Positions 50,387 to 58,401 of a stretch of 64,000 nucleotides of DNA are shown here, in pieces (positions within the stretch are counted from its first letter, which is position 1; each line of letters starts with the position of its first letter). Under the pieces are notes generated by a model, which was not told the DNA's origin, searched no databases, and saw only the letters and a program-made list of their open reading frames with translations. The stretch is from Lactiplantibacillus garii (GTDB lineage Bacteria > Bacillota > Bacilli > Lactobacillales > Lactobacillaceae): NCBI RefSeq assembly GCF_003885105.1, contig NZ_QWZQ01000007.1:19132-83131 (forward strand), given 5' to 3'. A program made the position numbers and the translations under genes.

Positions 50387-51294
50387 GCCTTTATACCCCT
50401 TATTTTCGTGGTCGCATGTACGATTTATTAGCGTTGAAAACCCTGGCCGAACAACATCGGCTGGGACCGCACGTGGTACCGATCATTGAACCGGTCCGGG
50501 ACTCTAAGGAACTCCAGCAAACCGTGGCGACCTTCATCAAAGTCCGGCAACCGTTCAGTTTGATTGCTAATCCGCAGGTCAGCGTGTACGGGCTTAACCC
50601 CAACAAGCTGCACCCGTTGCCCGATTTAAGTCCCTACCCGTTTTTTCACCCGGCCGCGATCTTAGCCGCCGATTTCAGCCGGGACTTTTTAACGACCACT
50701 ACTGGTCAAACGAGCTTTTTAATTGCCCCTAATTACCCGCTGCTCAAGGCTTACGAACACTCGGCAATTTTGAAACGGACAACGTTAGTAATCCCAGACG
50801 AAGCCCGCCTACACCAAATTGCTGGTAATCAAGCCATTCTGTTGACTGACCCGGTTGCCACCCCGCACCACGTCGCCGACTACGGGCTGCTAACGGATGA
50901 ATACTTTGCACCCGCCAACTGGGACAACGCGCCGTTTGGTTACCAAGGATTTGGTGATTTTTCCCTAGTTGGCAAACCGTACTTTGACCGGGGAATGCCG
51001 TCACGGGCAATCGCCTTACACGTTATTTACGTCACCCGCAACGGTACCCTGCGCATTCACCACTGCGTTTCCGATAGCAACACCAGCATGCGCGGTCAAA
51101 AACAAAAATTCAGCGAGGCGCTCGCTAAACTGACGGCGTGGGCCCCCACCCATTTAACCGGATTAAACCGGACCCCGGCCCTCGATGAACTGCTGGCATA
51201 CGGGAATTTACGGAAGTTTTCTGGACTCGGAACCGTTAAAAAGCTATCATTAATGCACCACTTACAATTAATGCACCGCTTATTAGGAGATTAA
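50383..51294 (+). CDS. sce7725 family protein
   Basis: 303 residues. The start LYTPYFRGRMYDLLALKTLAE and VVPIIEPVRDS, with the later GFGDFSLVG and IALHVIYVTRNGTLRIHHCVSDSN, match the uncharacterised sce7725 family (related to phage Beta proteins). Members frequently sit beside an sce7726-type nuclease-fold protein; here that place is held by the MmcB-like gene, with 4-base overlap (ATGA). Function unknown; the constant pairing with restriction-like folds suggests DNA-related or defence work, which is inference. Confidence 0.75.
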   Translation: MSLYTPYFRGRMYDLLALKTLAEQHRLGPHVVPIIEPVRDSKELQQTVATFIKVRQPFSLIANPQVSVYGLNPNKLHPLPDLSPYPFFHPAAILAADFSRDFLTTTTGQTSFLIAPNYPLLKAYEHSAILKRTTLVIPDEARLHQIAGNQAILLTDPVATPHHVADYGLLTDEYFAPANWDNAPFGYQGFGDFSLVGKPYFDRGMPSRAIALHVIYVTRNGTLRIHHCVSDSNTSMRGQKQKFSEALAKLTAWAPTHLTGLNRTPALDELLAYGNLRKFSGLGTVKKLSLMHHLQLMHRLLGD

Positions 51295-51295
51295 C

Positions 51296-51670
51296 ATGGC
51301 AAAACACGAATCAGCTTGGAAACAAATGTTTCATTTTTACCGCGACGAATACCGGGAACAACACGCCCCAATGCTGTACGGTGACGTCTGGCTACAAACC
51401 AAATCCCGTCAGCGACTCGTTTTGGGCTTAACGGACGACGCCAAAAATACCCTGACGGCGGTTACCGGCCTGACGCTGCCCACCGTCAATCAACATTTAG
51501 ATACCGGTGCGACCCTGTTAACGGTCAGCGACGCGGCGGGTGAGCACCCGTTCACCACGCCGTTTGCGGGCACCGTTCAAAAAATCAACGCCGATTTACT
51601 CGCTACACCGGCGATTTTGACTCGTAATTCACAAAAAGATAACTGGCTAATTGTTTTTAAAGCAGATTAG
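51296..51670 (+). CDS. GcvH-like lipoyl-domain protein without the lipoyl lysine
   Basis: 124 residues. From about residue 28 it aligns with glycine cleavage H protein: RLVLGLTDDAKNTL (GITDYAQ-equivalent), LPTVNQHLDTGATLLTV (LP-x-V-G-x-x-x-x-x-G), then TPFAGTVQKINADL (AP-x-x-G-x-V-x-x-V-N), and NWLIVFK (W-L). The lipoyl attachment stretch ESVKA reads VSDAA, placing Ala81 at the Lys position, so normal lipoylation is impossible. Starts immediately after the sce7725 stop (TAACATGG), hence fourth gene of the operon. No glycine cleavage genes nearby. Role unknown. Confidence 0.72.
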   Translation: MAKHESAWKQMFHFYRDEYREQHAPMLYGDVWLQTKSRQRLVLGLTDDAKNTLTAVTGLTLPTVNQHLDTGATLLTVSDAAGEHPFTTPFAGTVQKINADLLATPAILTRNSQKDNWLIVFKAD

Positions 51671-51762
51671 CCTTTGTTACCAAAAGTAAGTGTGTCACGT
51701 CTTAGATAGCGCTTACATTTGCAACTGCTTATCCCCATTAAAATTTAATTATCCAGATTTAC

Positions 51763-51806
51763 AAGCCCGAAAATACGGTTTAAACGCCGATATACGGGCT
51801 TTTTTG
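51763..51806 (+). terminator. Terminator of the four-gene operon
   Basis: Stem AAGCCCG / CGGGCTT with a 25-base loop that includes a small inner dyad, followed by T6. About 95 bases past the last stop codon. Confidence 0.7.
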
Positions 51807-51905
51807 CTCGCCAAATTTTTAGGCAAGCCACACAAACGCTCCGTTACCTTTTGGGATTACTCTCCAAATTTTCCGCTTTAAGCGGGTCTCGTTAGTTGAT
51901 TTATA

Positions 51906-51998
51906 TTACAAAAGATTACAAAAAGGCCCGTTTATTACAACTTTTATCTAAAATCGTAAAACTACTGCTATTTTCCTGTCACAATCAGCGGTTATACT
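51906..51998 (+). promoter_or_regulatory. Promoter of the first LysM gene with three phased TTACA boxes
   Basis: TTACA at 51906, 51916 and 51935 (offsets 0, +10, +29), with AAAAAGGCCCG between the last two, and -10 TATACT at 51993-51998 within GGTTATACTA. The same boxes with the same offsets precede the second LysM gene. The unit TGTAA (reverse strand) is reminiscent of WalR sites. Confidence 0.65.
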
Positions 51999-52075
51999 AT
52001 GGTCTAGTTAAGGTGCTTGGGAGAAACACGGGGCCAAGCCAAATTCGGACTATAAAATAGGAGTGTACATTACGT

Positions 52076-52681
52076 ATGAAAATTAAGAATGCTTTATTAT
52101 CTACCGCTGCCGCTACTGCTAGTCTCTTTGCCATTGGTGCAACCGCCCAAGCCGCAACGGTGACCGTTAAATCCGGGGATACCGTTTCCGCAATTGCCGC
52201 TGAACACGGTACGACGGTTTCAGCCATTGAAAAGGCCAACCAATTAAAGAACGTTAACTTGATCTTCGTTGGTCAACAACTTGAAGTGAACGGTAACGGT
52301 ACCGCCGCAACCACGACTTCAACTACGCAGACTAGCCAACCAGCTGCAACGACGCAAAGCAGTCAATCAACTCAAACGCAAAGTTACAGTGCACCAGCCG
52401 CTCAAGCAACTACGCAAAGCAGCTCAAACACTGCGTCAACTTCTAACTACACTAACGGTTCTGATAGTTCCGCTAAGGCTTGGATTGCTGGTAAAGAATC
52501 CGGTGGTTCATACTCAGCTCGGAATGGTCAATACATCGGTAAGTACCAATTAAGTGCTTCATACTTAAACGGTGACTACTCCGCTGCTAACCAGGAACGC
52601 GTGGCTGATAACTACGTTGCTTCCCGTTACGGTTCATGGTCAAACGCTAAGAGCCACTGGTTATCAAACGGCTGGTACTAA
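52076..52681 (+). CDS. Secreted LysM protein with Apf/lysozyme-like C-terminus
   Basis: 201 residues. Signal peptide MKIKNALLSTAAATASLFAIGATAQAA; one LysM (about 28-71: VTVKSGDTVSAIAAEHGTTVSAIEKANQL...GQQLEV) that binds peptidoglycan; a Thr/Gln/Ser linker (75-135); and a C-terminal domain with KESGGSYSARNGQYIGKYQLS, typical of aggregation-promoting-factor and Rpf-like transglycosylases (Glu as probable catalytic acid). It probably acts on the cell wall during growth. Leader of about 75 bases, GGAG ribosome binding site, and rho-independent terminator. Confidence 0.9.
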   Translation: MKIKNALLSTAAATASLFAIGATAQAATVTVKSGDTVSAIAAEHGTTVSAIEKANQLKNVNLIFVGQQLEVNGNGTAATTTSTTQTSQPAATTQSSQSTQTQSYSAPAAQATTQSSSNTASTSNYTNGSDSSAKAWIAGKESGGSYSARNGQYIGKYQLSASYLNGDYSAANQERVADNYVASRYGSWSNAKSHWLSNGWY

Positions 52682-52700
52682 ACTTAAAATAAAACCTTTT

Positions 52701-52734
52701 AAACGACTCTTCGTCCATGAAGAGCCGTTTTTTT
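52701..52734 (+). terminator. Terminator of the first LysM gene
   Basis: Stem AAACG-CTCTTC / GAAGAG-CGTTT with one mismatch, loop GTCCAT, T7 tract. Confidence 0.88.
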
Positions 52735-52818
52735 AGTCCCGTGTGACTAATCTGCCCGGCTAGCAACCGCGCAAACTGTTCTCCCACTGGTTCATTTTCA
52801 TGAAAGCCACTCAGAATG

Positions 52819-52910
52819 TTACAGTTCATTACAAAAGGCCGACTATATTACAGTTGGGGCTGAAACCGTAATGTTCTGATTATTTCTATGCAACACTGGC
52901 TGGTTATACT
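52819..52910 (+). promoter_or_regulatory. Promoter of the second LysM gene with three phased TTACA boxes
   Basis: TTACA at 52819, 52829 and 52848 (offsets 0, +10, +29), with AAAAGGCCG following the second box, and -10 TATACT at 52905-52910 in GGTTATACTA. Distance from last box to -10 is 57 bases, against 58 in the other copy. Confidence 0.65.
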
Positions 52911-53013
52911 AGTCACTGTTGATTGGTTATGACAGTTGTTCAGCCAATCAAAGTTGTGAAGAATATTAATCGAAAAGCATTATCGCAAACCATAGGAGAG
53001 TGTCTTACTTATT

Positions 53014-53886
53014 ATGAAAATCAAAAATCTTGTTTTATCTTCAACCGCAGCTTTAGCATTATTCGCCCTTTCATCAACGGTTGCTAACGCTGATACAATT
53101 ACCGTTAAATCCGGCGACACCGTTTCGCAGTTAGCCGAAACCCACCATACTAGCGTTGCTGCCATCAAGAAAGCTAACAAGTTAGCCAACGTTAACTTGA
53201 TCTACGTTGGTGATAAGTTGGAAGTCAACGGAACGTCAACCACAACTTCATCAACGACCACGACGAGCGCCGCACCACAATCCGCTACGAGTCAAAGTAC
53301 CAGTGCTTCAACCACTAGTGCTAGCTCAACCAGCGTTGCGAGTGCCGCTTCACAATCCGTAGCAAGCCAAGCTTCTTCTTCAGCAACTAGCTCCGCTTCA
53401 ACGGCCAGTGTAAGTCAAGCTAGCTCATCAGCCGCATCAACTGCAACTTCTGCAAGCTCAACGCAATCCGCAGCAAGCCAAGCTTCTTCTTCAGCTGCCA
53501 CGAGTTCCGCTGCTAGTCAGGCGTCTGCAAGTTCAACCAGCCAAGCTAGTTCATCAGCTGCCACTTCGTCAGCAACTAGCTCAACAACTTCAAGTACGGC
53601 TAGTGCTAGTTCATCTTCTTCAACTAGTACGACTTCCAGCTACACTGGTAGTAACCTTCGGAGCTACGTTTTAAGCCAAATGCAATCACGGACCGGAGTT
53701 TCCGCTTCAACTTGGAACACGATCATCACGCGTGAATCCGGCTGGAACACGACGATCAAGAACAGCACTAGTGGTGCTTACGGTTTATTCCAAAACATGC
53801 ACATTTCTAGTGGTTCCGTAGAAGCCCAAGTCGACGCTGCCGTTGCACTGTACAACGCTCAAGGCTTATCAGCTTGGTCCCTTTAA
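53014..53886 (+). CDS. Secreted LysM protein with Ser/Ala-rich linker and lysozyme-like C-terminus
   Basis: 290 residues. Signal peptide (KIKNLVLSSTAALALFALSSTVANA), one LysM (about 28-71), then about 135 residues made almost only of Ser, Ala, Thr and Gln (75-210) that likely spans the wall and may be glycosylated. The C-terminal domain (about 215-290) has TRESGWNTTIKNSTSGAYGLFQNM, a goose-lysozyme/transglycosylase-like Glu motif. Paralogue of the gene at 52076 with the same order and promoter boxes. GGAGAG ribosome binding site. Confidence 0.9.
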   Translation: MKIKNLVLSSTAALALFALSSTVANADTITVKSGDTVSQLAETHHTSVAAIKKANKLANVNLIYVGDKLEVNGTSTTTSSTTTTSAAPQSATSQSTSASTTSASSTSVASAASQSVASQASSSATSSASTASVSQASSSAASTATSASSTQSAASQASSSAATSSAASQASASSTSQASSSAATSSATSSTTSSTASASSSSSTSTTSSYTGSNLRSYVLSQMQSRTGVSASTWNTIITRESGWNTTIKNSTSGAYGLFQNMHISSGSVEAQVDAAVALYNAQGLSAWSL

Positions 53887-53906
53887 TTAAAATTGAATTT
53901 TAACCT

Positions 53907-53944
53907 AACCCGTTCTGGTAATCTCCGGAACGGGTTTTCTTTTA
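53907..53944 (+). terminator. Terminator of the second LysM gene
   Basis: Stem AACCCGTTC / GAACGGGTT and a T-rich tail. Confidence 0.8.
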
Positions 53945-53995
53945 GCTTCAAAGTGGCGTATGCTGAGTTTAGCCTTATTAGAAAGTAGTGATCAT

Positions 53996-54736
53996 ATGCG
54001 GGCCATTCGCTTGGCAACGTCACTCTGGTTAACCATGGTCGGCCTGCTGATCCTCGTCAGCTTGTTATTCAATAAGCTTCCGGGATTGGCAACGTTGTCC
54101 TCATTAACGTCAACCGGATTTGAAGAATTAATTTTAATCATCATCGTCCTATTTCTAAACGAGCGCTACGTTCACCAAACGCTACGTTTTCGCTCTAACC
54201 TCAGCTGGACCAATCAAGTCAGTATCGTTGGGCCCGCCGTTCTAATTGCGGGTTACGCTGCTTTTTCGAGCCTATTTACTTCGGCAACTGCCACGACTAC
54301 GCTTACGACTTTACTTGTAGCGCTTCTCGTTAGTGTTTTTGAAGAAATTCTCTTCCGCGGAATCATCTTTAAACAGTCTCTTCCAACCGTTAACCCGGGT
54401 ATCAACGCTATTTTACAAGCCGCCGCATTCAGTAGCATCCTATTTAGCCTGACTCACTTAGTCAACCTCACCCATCAGAGCTGGCTATTAACCGGCTTAC
54501 AACTGCTCTTTACCTTTGTAATTGGACTATTACTTTGCGGCTTATACCAAGCAACCAATTCCCTGTGGTGGCCGATTGTGATTCACGCGCTGAACGACTT
54601 TTTTAGTTTTAGTCAGCCAACGATCAACATTCCGTTCATTCACACAACGGCGGCGTTCCAATTACTAGAAATTGGGATTATTTTAGCTTTAACCGGGCTC
54701 GTTTTTCGCCACCTAGTTACAGTGACACAGCGTTAA
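53996..54736 (+). CDS. CPBP family intramembrane metalloprotease
   Basis: 246 residues, about eight membrane helices. CPBP motifs: FEEILFRGIIFK (Glu-Glu...Arg), SILFSLTHLVN (F-x-x-x-H), and VIHALNDFF (H-x-x-x-D). A second member of this family in the window, with little similarity to the one at 41636 outside the motifs. The start is uncertain: an ATG at 53960 is also possible; AGTAGTGATC before 53996 is the better ribosome binding site. Possible role in immunity or protein sorting is inferred. Confidence 0.83.
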   Translation: MRAIRLATSLWLTMVGLLILVSLLFNKLPGLATLSSLTSTGFEELILIIIVLFLNERYVHQTLRFRSNLSWTNQVSIVGPAVLIAGYAAFSSLFTSATATTTLTTLLVALLVSVFEEILFRGIIFKQSLPTVNPGINAILQAAAFSSILFSLTHLVNLTHQSWLLTGLQLLFTFVIGLLLCGLYQATNSLWWPIVIHALNDFFSFSQPTINIPFIHTTAAFQLLEIGIILALTGLVFRHLVTVTQR

Positions 54737-54777
54737 AAATCGGCGTGCTCCTGATTATCTCAGAAGCACGCCGATTC
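54735..54777. terminator. Bidirectional terminator
   Basis: Stem AATCGGCGTGCT-CTGA / TCAG-AGCACGCCGATT; the T-tract is better on the minus strand. Confidence 0.8.
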
Positions 54778-54780
54778 CAA

Positions 54781-55131
54781 TTACTCGCGAATAAACCAAT
54801 TAATCATCCCAGCTATTGCAAAAATCAACCACCAGTACCGGGCGAAAAACTCCCAGCCGTTCATGGGTCGGTAATTTCGATGATGATGCGGCTGTGTTGG
54901 TTCAGCCGGTGGGATCGCCGGTGACGGCTGCTGGCCCAGCACCAACTCATCTAGTCCAACGTTTAATACTGCCGCCAATTTAACCAAGGTCGTCAAATCC
55001 GGCGTGGTTTCTCCCTGTTCCCACTTCGAAATTGATTGCCGTGAAAGGTAGAGTTGCTGAGCCAAGTCTTCTTGTGATAGCCCCCGTTCACGTCGTAACC
55101 GTCCTAATTGCTTGTTAAACTCGATCGTCAT
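54781..55131 (-). CDS. XRE family regulator with a C-terminal membrane helix
   Basis: 116 residues. HTH_3 domain at 1-65 (FNKQLGRLRRERGLSQEDLAQQLYLSRQSISKWEQGETTPDLTTLVKLAAVL), a polar linker rich in Pro/His, then a membrane helix (WLIFAIAGMINWFI). Membrane-anchored XRE regulators of this shape are common in lactobacilli. AAAGGGGG before 55131 sets the start. Target unknown; the upstream ABC exporter genes are on the same strand but separated by a strong terminator. Confidence 0.83.
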   Translation of the reverse strand: MTIEFNKQLGRLRRERGLSQEDLAQQLYLSRQSISKWEQGETTPDLTTLVKLAAVLNVGLDELVLGQQPSPAIPPAEPTQPHHHRNYRPMNGWEFFARYWWLIFAIAGMINWFIRE

Positions 55132-55274
55132 CACGACCGCCCCCTTTTGATAATAAATATACGCAAAACGAGACGGGCATGCTAGTAAAATTACGCAAAT
55201 TCGGCGCAACCCACGCGGGCATCCGTGCTCGGCAGGCGGGCAAAACGCGTTACAGCACCATTTCCATGAAAACT

Positions 55275-55324
55275 AAAACGCGTCAGTTACCCCGTTAAAT
55301 TCGGGGTAACTGACGCGTTTTGAA
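55275..55324. terminator. Strong terminator of the ABC exporter operon
   Basis: 20-bp perfect stem (55275-55294 with 55302-55321), 7-base loop, T-tract on both strands. 60 bases past the ATPase gene stop. Confidence 0.92.
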
Positions 55325-55384
55325 ATTTCGTTCCAGTTTCAAACAACTTATTTTTATTCTGCCACTGGTAATTGGCAGTTTATT

Positions 55385-56044
55385 TTAAGCTTCTAAACTG
55401 AATTCATGTTTGGCTAACCGGTACGAATGGTCGCAAACGGCCGCCACGTCCGGTTCGTGGGTCACGATGATCACACATTTGTGTTGCTCATGCGCAATTT
55501 TTTGAAATAACTCAATAACTTCCCGGGTGTTTTCTTCGTCCAAATTACCGGTAGGTTCATCTGCAACCACTAACTTGGCGTCACAGACCATCGTCCGGGC
55601 AATGGCAACCCGCTGTTGTTGTCCACCGGAAAGCCGTTGAACATTTTTCGTCATTTGATCGTCACTTAGTCCCAATTTACGTAACATTTCCATGGCATAC
55701 TGCTTATCACCGCGGTGCTCAGAATCGGTAATCGCCATAGCCGTTAGTAAATTATTCAGCGGTGACATGTAGGTCAATAAATTATAAGACTGAAATACAA
55801 TCGCCACGTGGGACTTACGGTAAGCCGTTAACCCGATTTTATTGATTGGTTCACCGTTCATTTCAATTTGACCGGCGCGCGGCTTATCCAACCCCGCCAA
55901 AAGTGACAGAAAGGTCGTTTTACCAGAACCACTCTGACCAACGATGGCGTAAGAGGTACCCGCTTCAAAGTTTAAGTTAACGTGTTCAAACAGGCTGTTT
56001 TCCTGGCGATCATACCAGTAGCCTAAATCATTTACTTTTAACAT
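55385..56044 (-). CDS. ABC transporter ATP-binding protein (LolD/MacB-type)
   Basis: 219 residues. Walker A GQSGSGKTTF, signature [15 protein letters not shown], Walker B LVVADEPTGNLDEENT, switch VTHEPDVA. The LolD/MacB-like sequence ADEPTGNLD indicates a mechanotransmission-type exporter working with the FtsX-like permease 13 bases upstream. GGGAGG before the ATG at 56044 fixes the start. Likely export of, or resistance to, a peptide or lipid-linked compound (inferred). Confidence 0.9.
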   Translation of the reverse strand: MLKVNDLGYWYDRQENSLFEHVNLNFEAGTSYAIVGQSGSGKTTFLSLLAGLDKPRAGQIEMNGEPINKIGLTAYRKSHVAIVFQSYNLLTYMSPLNNLLTAMAITDSEHRGDKQYAMEMLRKLGLSDDQMTKNVQRLSGGQQQRVAIARTMVCDAKLVVADEPTGNLDEENTREVIELFQKIAHEQHKCVIIVTHEPDVAAVCDHSYRLAKHEFSLEA

Positions 56045-56057
56045 GATTGCCTCCCAA

Positions 56058-57545
56058 CTAATCAATTAAGACTTTCTTCGGTTGCAGGCGCAGAATTCCA
56101 CCGGAGGCCAGCATAATCGATAGGAACATGATTGCGAGACCGAAACCACCTAGTTCAACTAAGTCCATCACGGTTACGTTAATGTCTAAATCGGTCTGTT
56201 TCTGACTCGCCGCGCTGCTGCTTGAACTGCTACCAGGGCCGCCCTGCATGTTACCACTTGGCTTACTACCGCCAGTCGTCCCACCAGGAGCACCACCGCC
56301 ACCGGGTTGACCACCCTGCGTACTAGTAGTGGAACTGGTCGTTGCCGTCGTTGTTTGTTGTGAAACCAGCTGTTGACCCAGTTGATTACCCACAAACTTG
56401 CCACCGAAACCGGCAATCACGATTGAAACCACCAGTACCATCACCATTTCAACAAAGAATTGGGCAACGATCTTCCACCGGCTTTCACCGAGGGAGAGCA
56501 GCACACCAATTTCATAACGGCGTTCCCGAATCATTAAAATAACAATCAGCGCTAAAATAATGGTTCCGGCAATCGCCACCAACCAAACAATCTTATCAGC
56601 AAACGACTTCACGTTATTCATCGAAGCTTTCACCGTTTGGTAACTGCTGTCATCGGTACTAAGTGAATACTTCGACGTGCTGATCAACTTATTGCCGGCA
56701 GTTTTAACGCTGCTGACTTTCGCGGGATCCGAAATTGTGAACGTAACGGAATCCGCCGTGTTCTTATACTTCGAACCCTTAACGGTGTTAGCGAAAGTGT
56801 ACGACGTGTAAACACTGTTGGAAGGATCCGTCGCACCCGGTCCCTGTTGCGTGCTGGCACTGGATGACGCCTTATAGATCCCAACGATCTTCATCGTATA
56901 AGTCTTTTTCGTTCCGGTCGTGGCCTTTAACTTAATGGTATCACCGACACTCAGACTGTCTTCCTTTGCCAGCTCACTTTCAATGACGACGTTGTTAGTC
57001 CCTTCGTCACTGGCCGTAATTCCCCGGCCCTTCGTGATCTTGCTGGACTTGCTTTCAAAACTCGAGACACTGCTGGTAGCCGTTACACCGGAAATGGCAA
57101 TGTCGCCACTCCCACTACTGCTACTACCACCCATGCTCTTCATCCCGCCGCCCGTGCTGCTACTGCTGCTGGACGTTGAAATGGTATCAAAGCCCTTGGC
57201 GTTAGCGGACGTCGAGACGGTGGCATTATAACTAGCCACGTTACTCAACTTAGCGATCTTGTTCGCGTCACTCAGTTTCACTGGGGACGTCGTTAACTTC
57301 GGTCGACTACTTTTACTGGTTGATGTCGAACTGCGCATCTTTTTAAAAGCTGCCTCCCGGTTTGCGGATAGAGTGACGGTGGCCCCGACACTCTTCTTAG
57401 CGTTGCTGGTCGCCGTATCCGCGGCGTTGCGAATCAGTAAACCGGCCAACACAAACAGCATGATTGCTGACGTGACCAATACTAATAAAATTGAACGACC
57501 CTTTTTCGCCGTTAGATTGAGCCATGCGCGTTTAAAAAAATTCAC
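56058..57545 (-). CDS. FtsX-like ABC transporter permease with low-complexity extracellular regions
   Basis: 495 residues. One N-terminal helix (SILLVLVTSAIMLFVLAGLL), a large extracellular domain (about 40-310), and three C-terminal helices (about 318-338, 365-385, 465-485) as in MacB/FtsX. Two low-complexity stretches: SSSSSTGGGMKSMGGSSSSGSG (about 124-146) and an about 50-residue Thr/Ser/Gly/Pro/Gln run between the last helices (400-452). Start codon is GTG after AAGGAGGG. It operates with the adjacent ATPase; the Gly/Ser-rich loops are unlike typical MacB and may adapt it to the thick wall. Confidence 0.87.
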   Translation of the reverse strand: MNFFKRAWLNLTAKKGRSILLVLVTSAIMLFVLAGLLIRNAADTATSNAKKSVGATVTLSANREAAFKKMRSSTSTSKSSRPKLTTSPVKLSDANKIAKLSNVASYNATVSTSANAKGFDTISTSSSSSSTGGGMKSMGGSSSSGSGDIAISGVTATSSVSSFESKSSKITKGRGITASDEGTNNVVIESELAKEDSLSVGDTIKLKATTGTKKTYTMKIVGIYKASSSASTQQGPGATDPSNSVYTSYTFANTVKGSKYKNTADSVTFTISDPAKVSSVKTAGNKLISTSKYSLSTDDSSYQTVKASMNNVKSFADKIVWLVAIAGTIILALIVILMIRERRYEIGVLLSLGESRWKIVAQFFVEMVMVLVVSIVIAGFGGKFVGNQLGQQLVSQQTTTATTSSTTSTQGGQPGGGGAPGGTTGGSKPSGNMQGGPGSSSSSSAASQKQTDLDINVTVMDLVELGGFGLAIMFLSIMLASGGILRLQPKKVLID

Positions 57546-57712
57546 GCTGAACCCTCCTTAAGGTAAGTTTTAGAAATACAAATTGCTTTAACAGCTCTCA
57601 ACTTACACGCAAAATGAGGCTAAACTGTGAAATCTCTCGGCACATTTATTGGCTTACTAACGAATATTTTAGATTATTTATTACTAATACTCCAAAGGAC
57701 GGGGTTACCCGC

Positions 57713-57743
57713 AAAAAAAACACGTCCTACTCACTAGGACGTG
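57713..57743 (-). terminator. Terminator of the tag gene
   Basis: 9-bp perfect stem CACGTCCTA / TAGGACGTG and T8 on the minus strand. Confidence 0.88.
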
Positions 57744-57752
57744 CTTTAAACA

Positions 57753-58313
57753 CTATTTAAGGTTCTCTGGTGCCCAGTCACAGTCGGCTAAGTGGTCGTT
57801 GATTAATCCCGCCGCTTGCAAATAAGAATAAACCGTCGTGGGTCCCACAAATTTAAAACCGCGCTTTTTCATGGCTTTTGACACTTGCTTCGCTAGGTCG
57901 TTCGTCGCCGGTACTTGGTCGGCCCGTTGCCAAGCCTGCCGAATCGGTTGATCATTGACGAACGCCCATAACCAACTCGCAAACGTCGATCCCGTTGGCC
58001 AGTCACGAATGACCCGGGCGTTATTAACGGTGGCGTTTAGCTTTAACCGGTTACGGATAATACTGGCGTTCGTCATTAGGCGGTCCACGTCCGCCGCGGT
58101 CATGGCCGCCACCCGCTCAACGTTGTAATGGTCAAAAGCCGTTTCAAAAGCCGCTCGTTTATTTAAAACCGTTTGCCAGCTTAACCCGGCCTGATAAGTT
58201 TCAAGGCAGAGCAATTCAAAGAGCTTTTGCGGGTCACGCTGGGGACGCCCCCACTCGTAATCGTGATAATTGCGCATTAAGTCGGACGTTTCCGCCCACG
58301 CACAGCGTTTCAT
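57753..58313 (-). CDS. tag: DNA-3-methyladenine glycosylase I
   Basis: 186 residues; removes 3-methyladenine from alkylated DNA in base-excision repair. The N-terminal MKRCAWAE and the motif YHDYEWGRPQRDPQKLFELLCLETYQAGLSWQTVLNKR (conserved Glu and Trp of the base pocket) are diagnostic, as are RNRLKLNATVNNA and KKRGFKFVGPTTVYSYLQAAGLINDH. Zinc ligands Cys4 and His17 are at the N-terminus, with a His and a Cys at the C-terminus (NDHLADC). Monocistronic. Confidence 0.94.
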   Translation of the reverse strand: MKRCAWAETSDLMRNYHDYEWGRPQRDPQKLFELLCLETYQAGLSWQTVLNKRAAFETAFDHYNVERVAAMTAADVDRLMTNASIIRNRLKLNATVNNARVIRDWPTGSTFASWLWAFVNDQPIRQAWQRADQVPATNDLAKQVSKAMKKRGFKFVGPTTVYSYLQAAGLINDHLADCDWAPENLK

Positions 58314-58329
58314 AAAAAGCCTCCCATCA

Positions 58330-58372
58330 AAAAAACGGTGCCGAACAAACGTCGTTGTTTATCCGGCACCGT
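58330..58372 (-). terminator. Terminator of the MMPL-family gene
   Basis: Stem ACGGTGCCG / CGGCACCGT with an inner AACAAAC/GTTGTTT stem, then T7 on the minus strand. Confidence 0.85.
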
Positions 58373-58401
58373 CAGTTGTTGATCAACAACCGTTTATATT
58401 T

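Noticed and set aside
51690..51881. 63-codon frame after the GcvH-like gene
   Set aside because: It contains the operon terminator hairpin, and no ribosome binding site precedes it.
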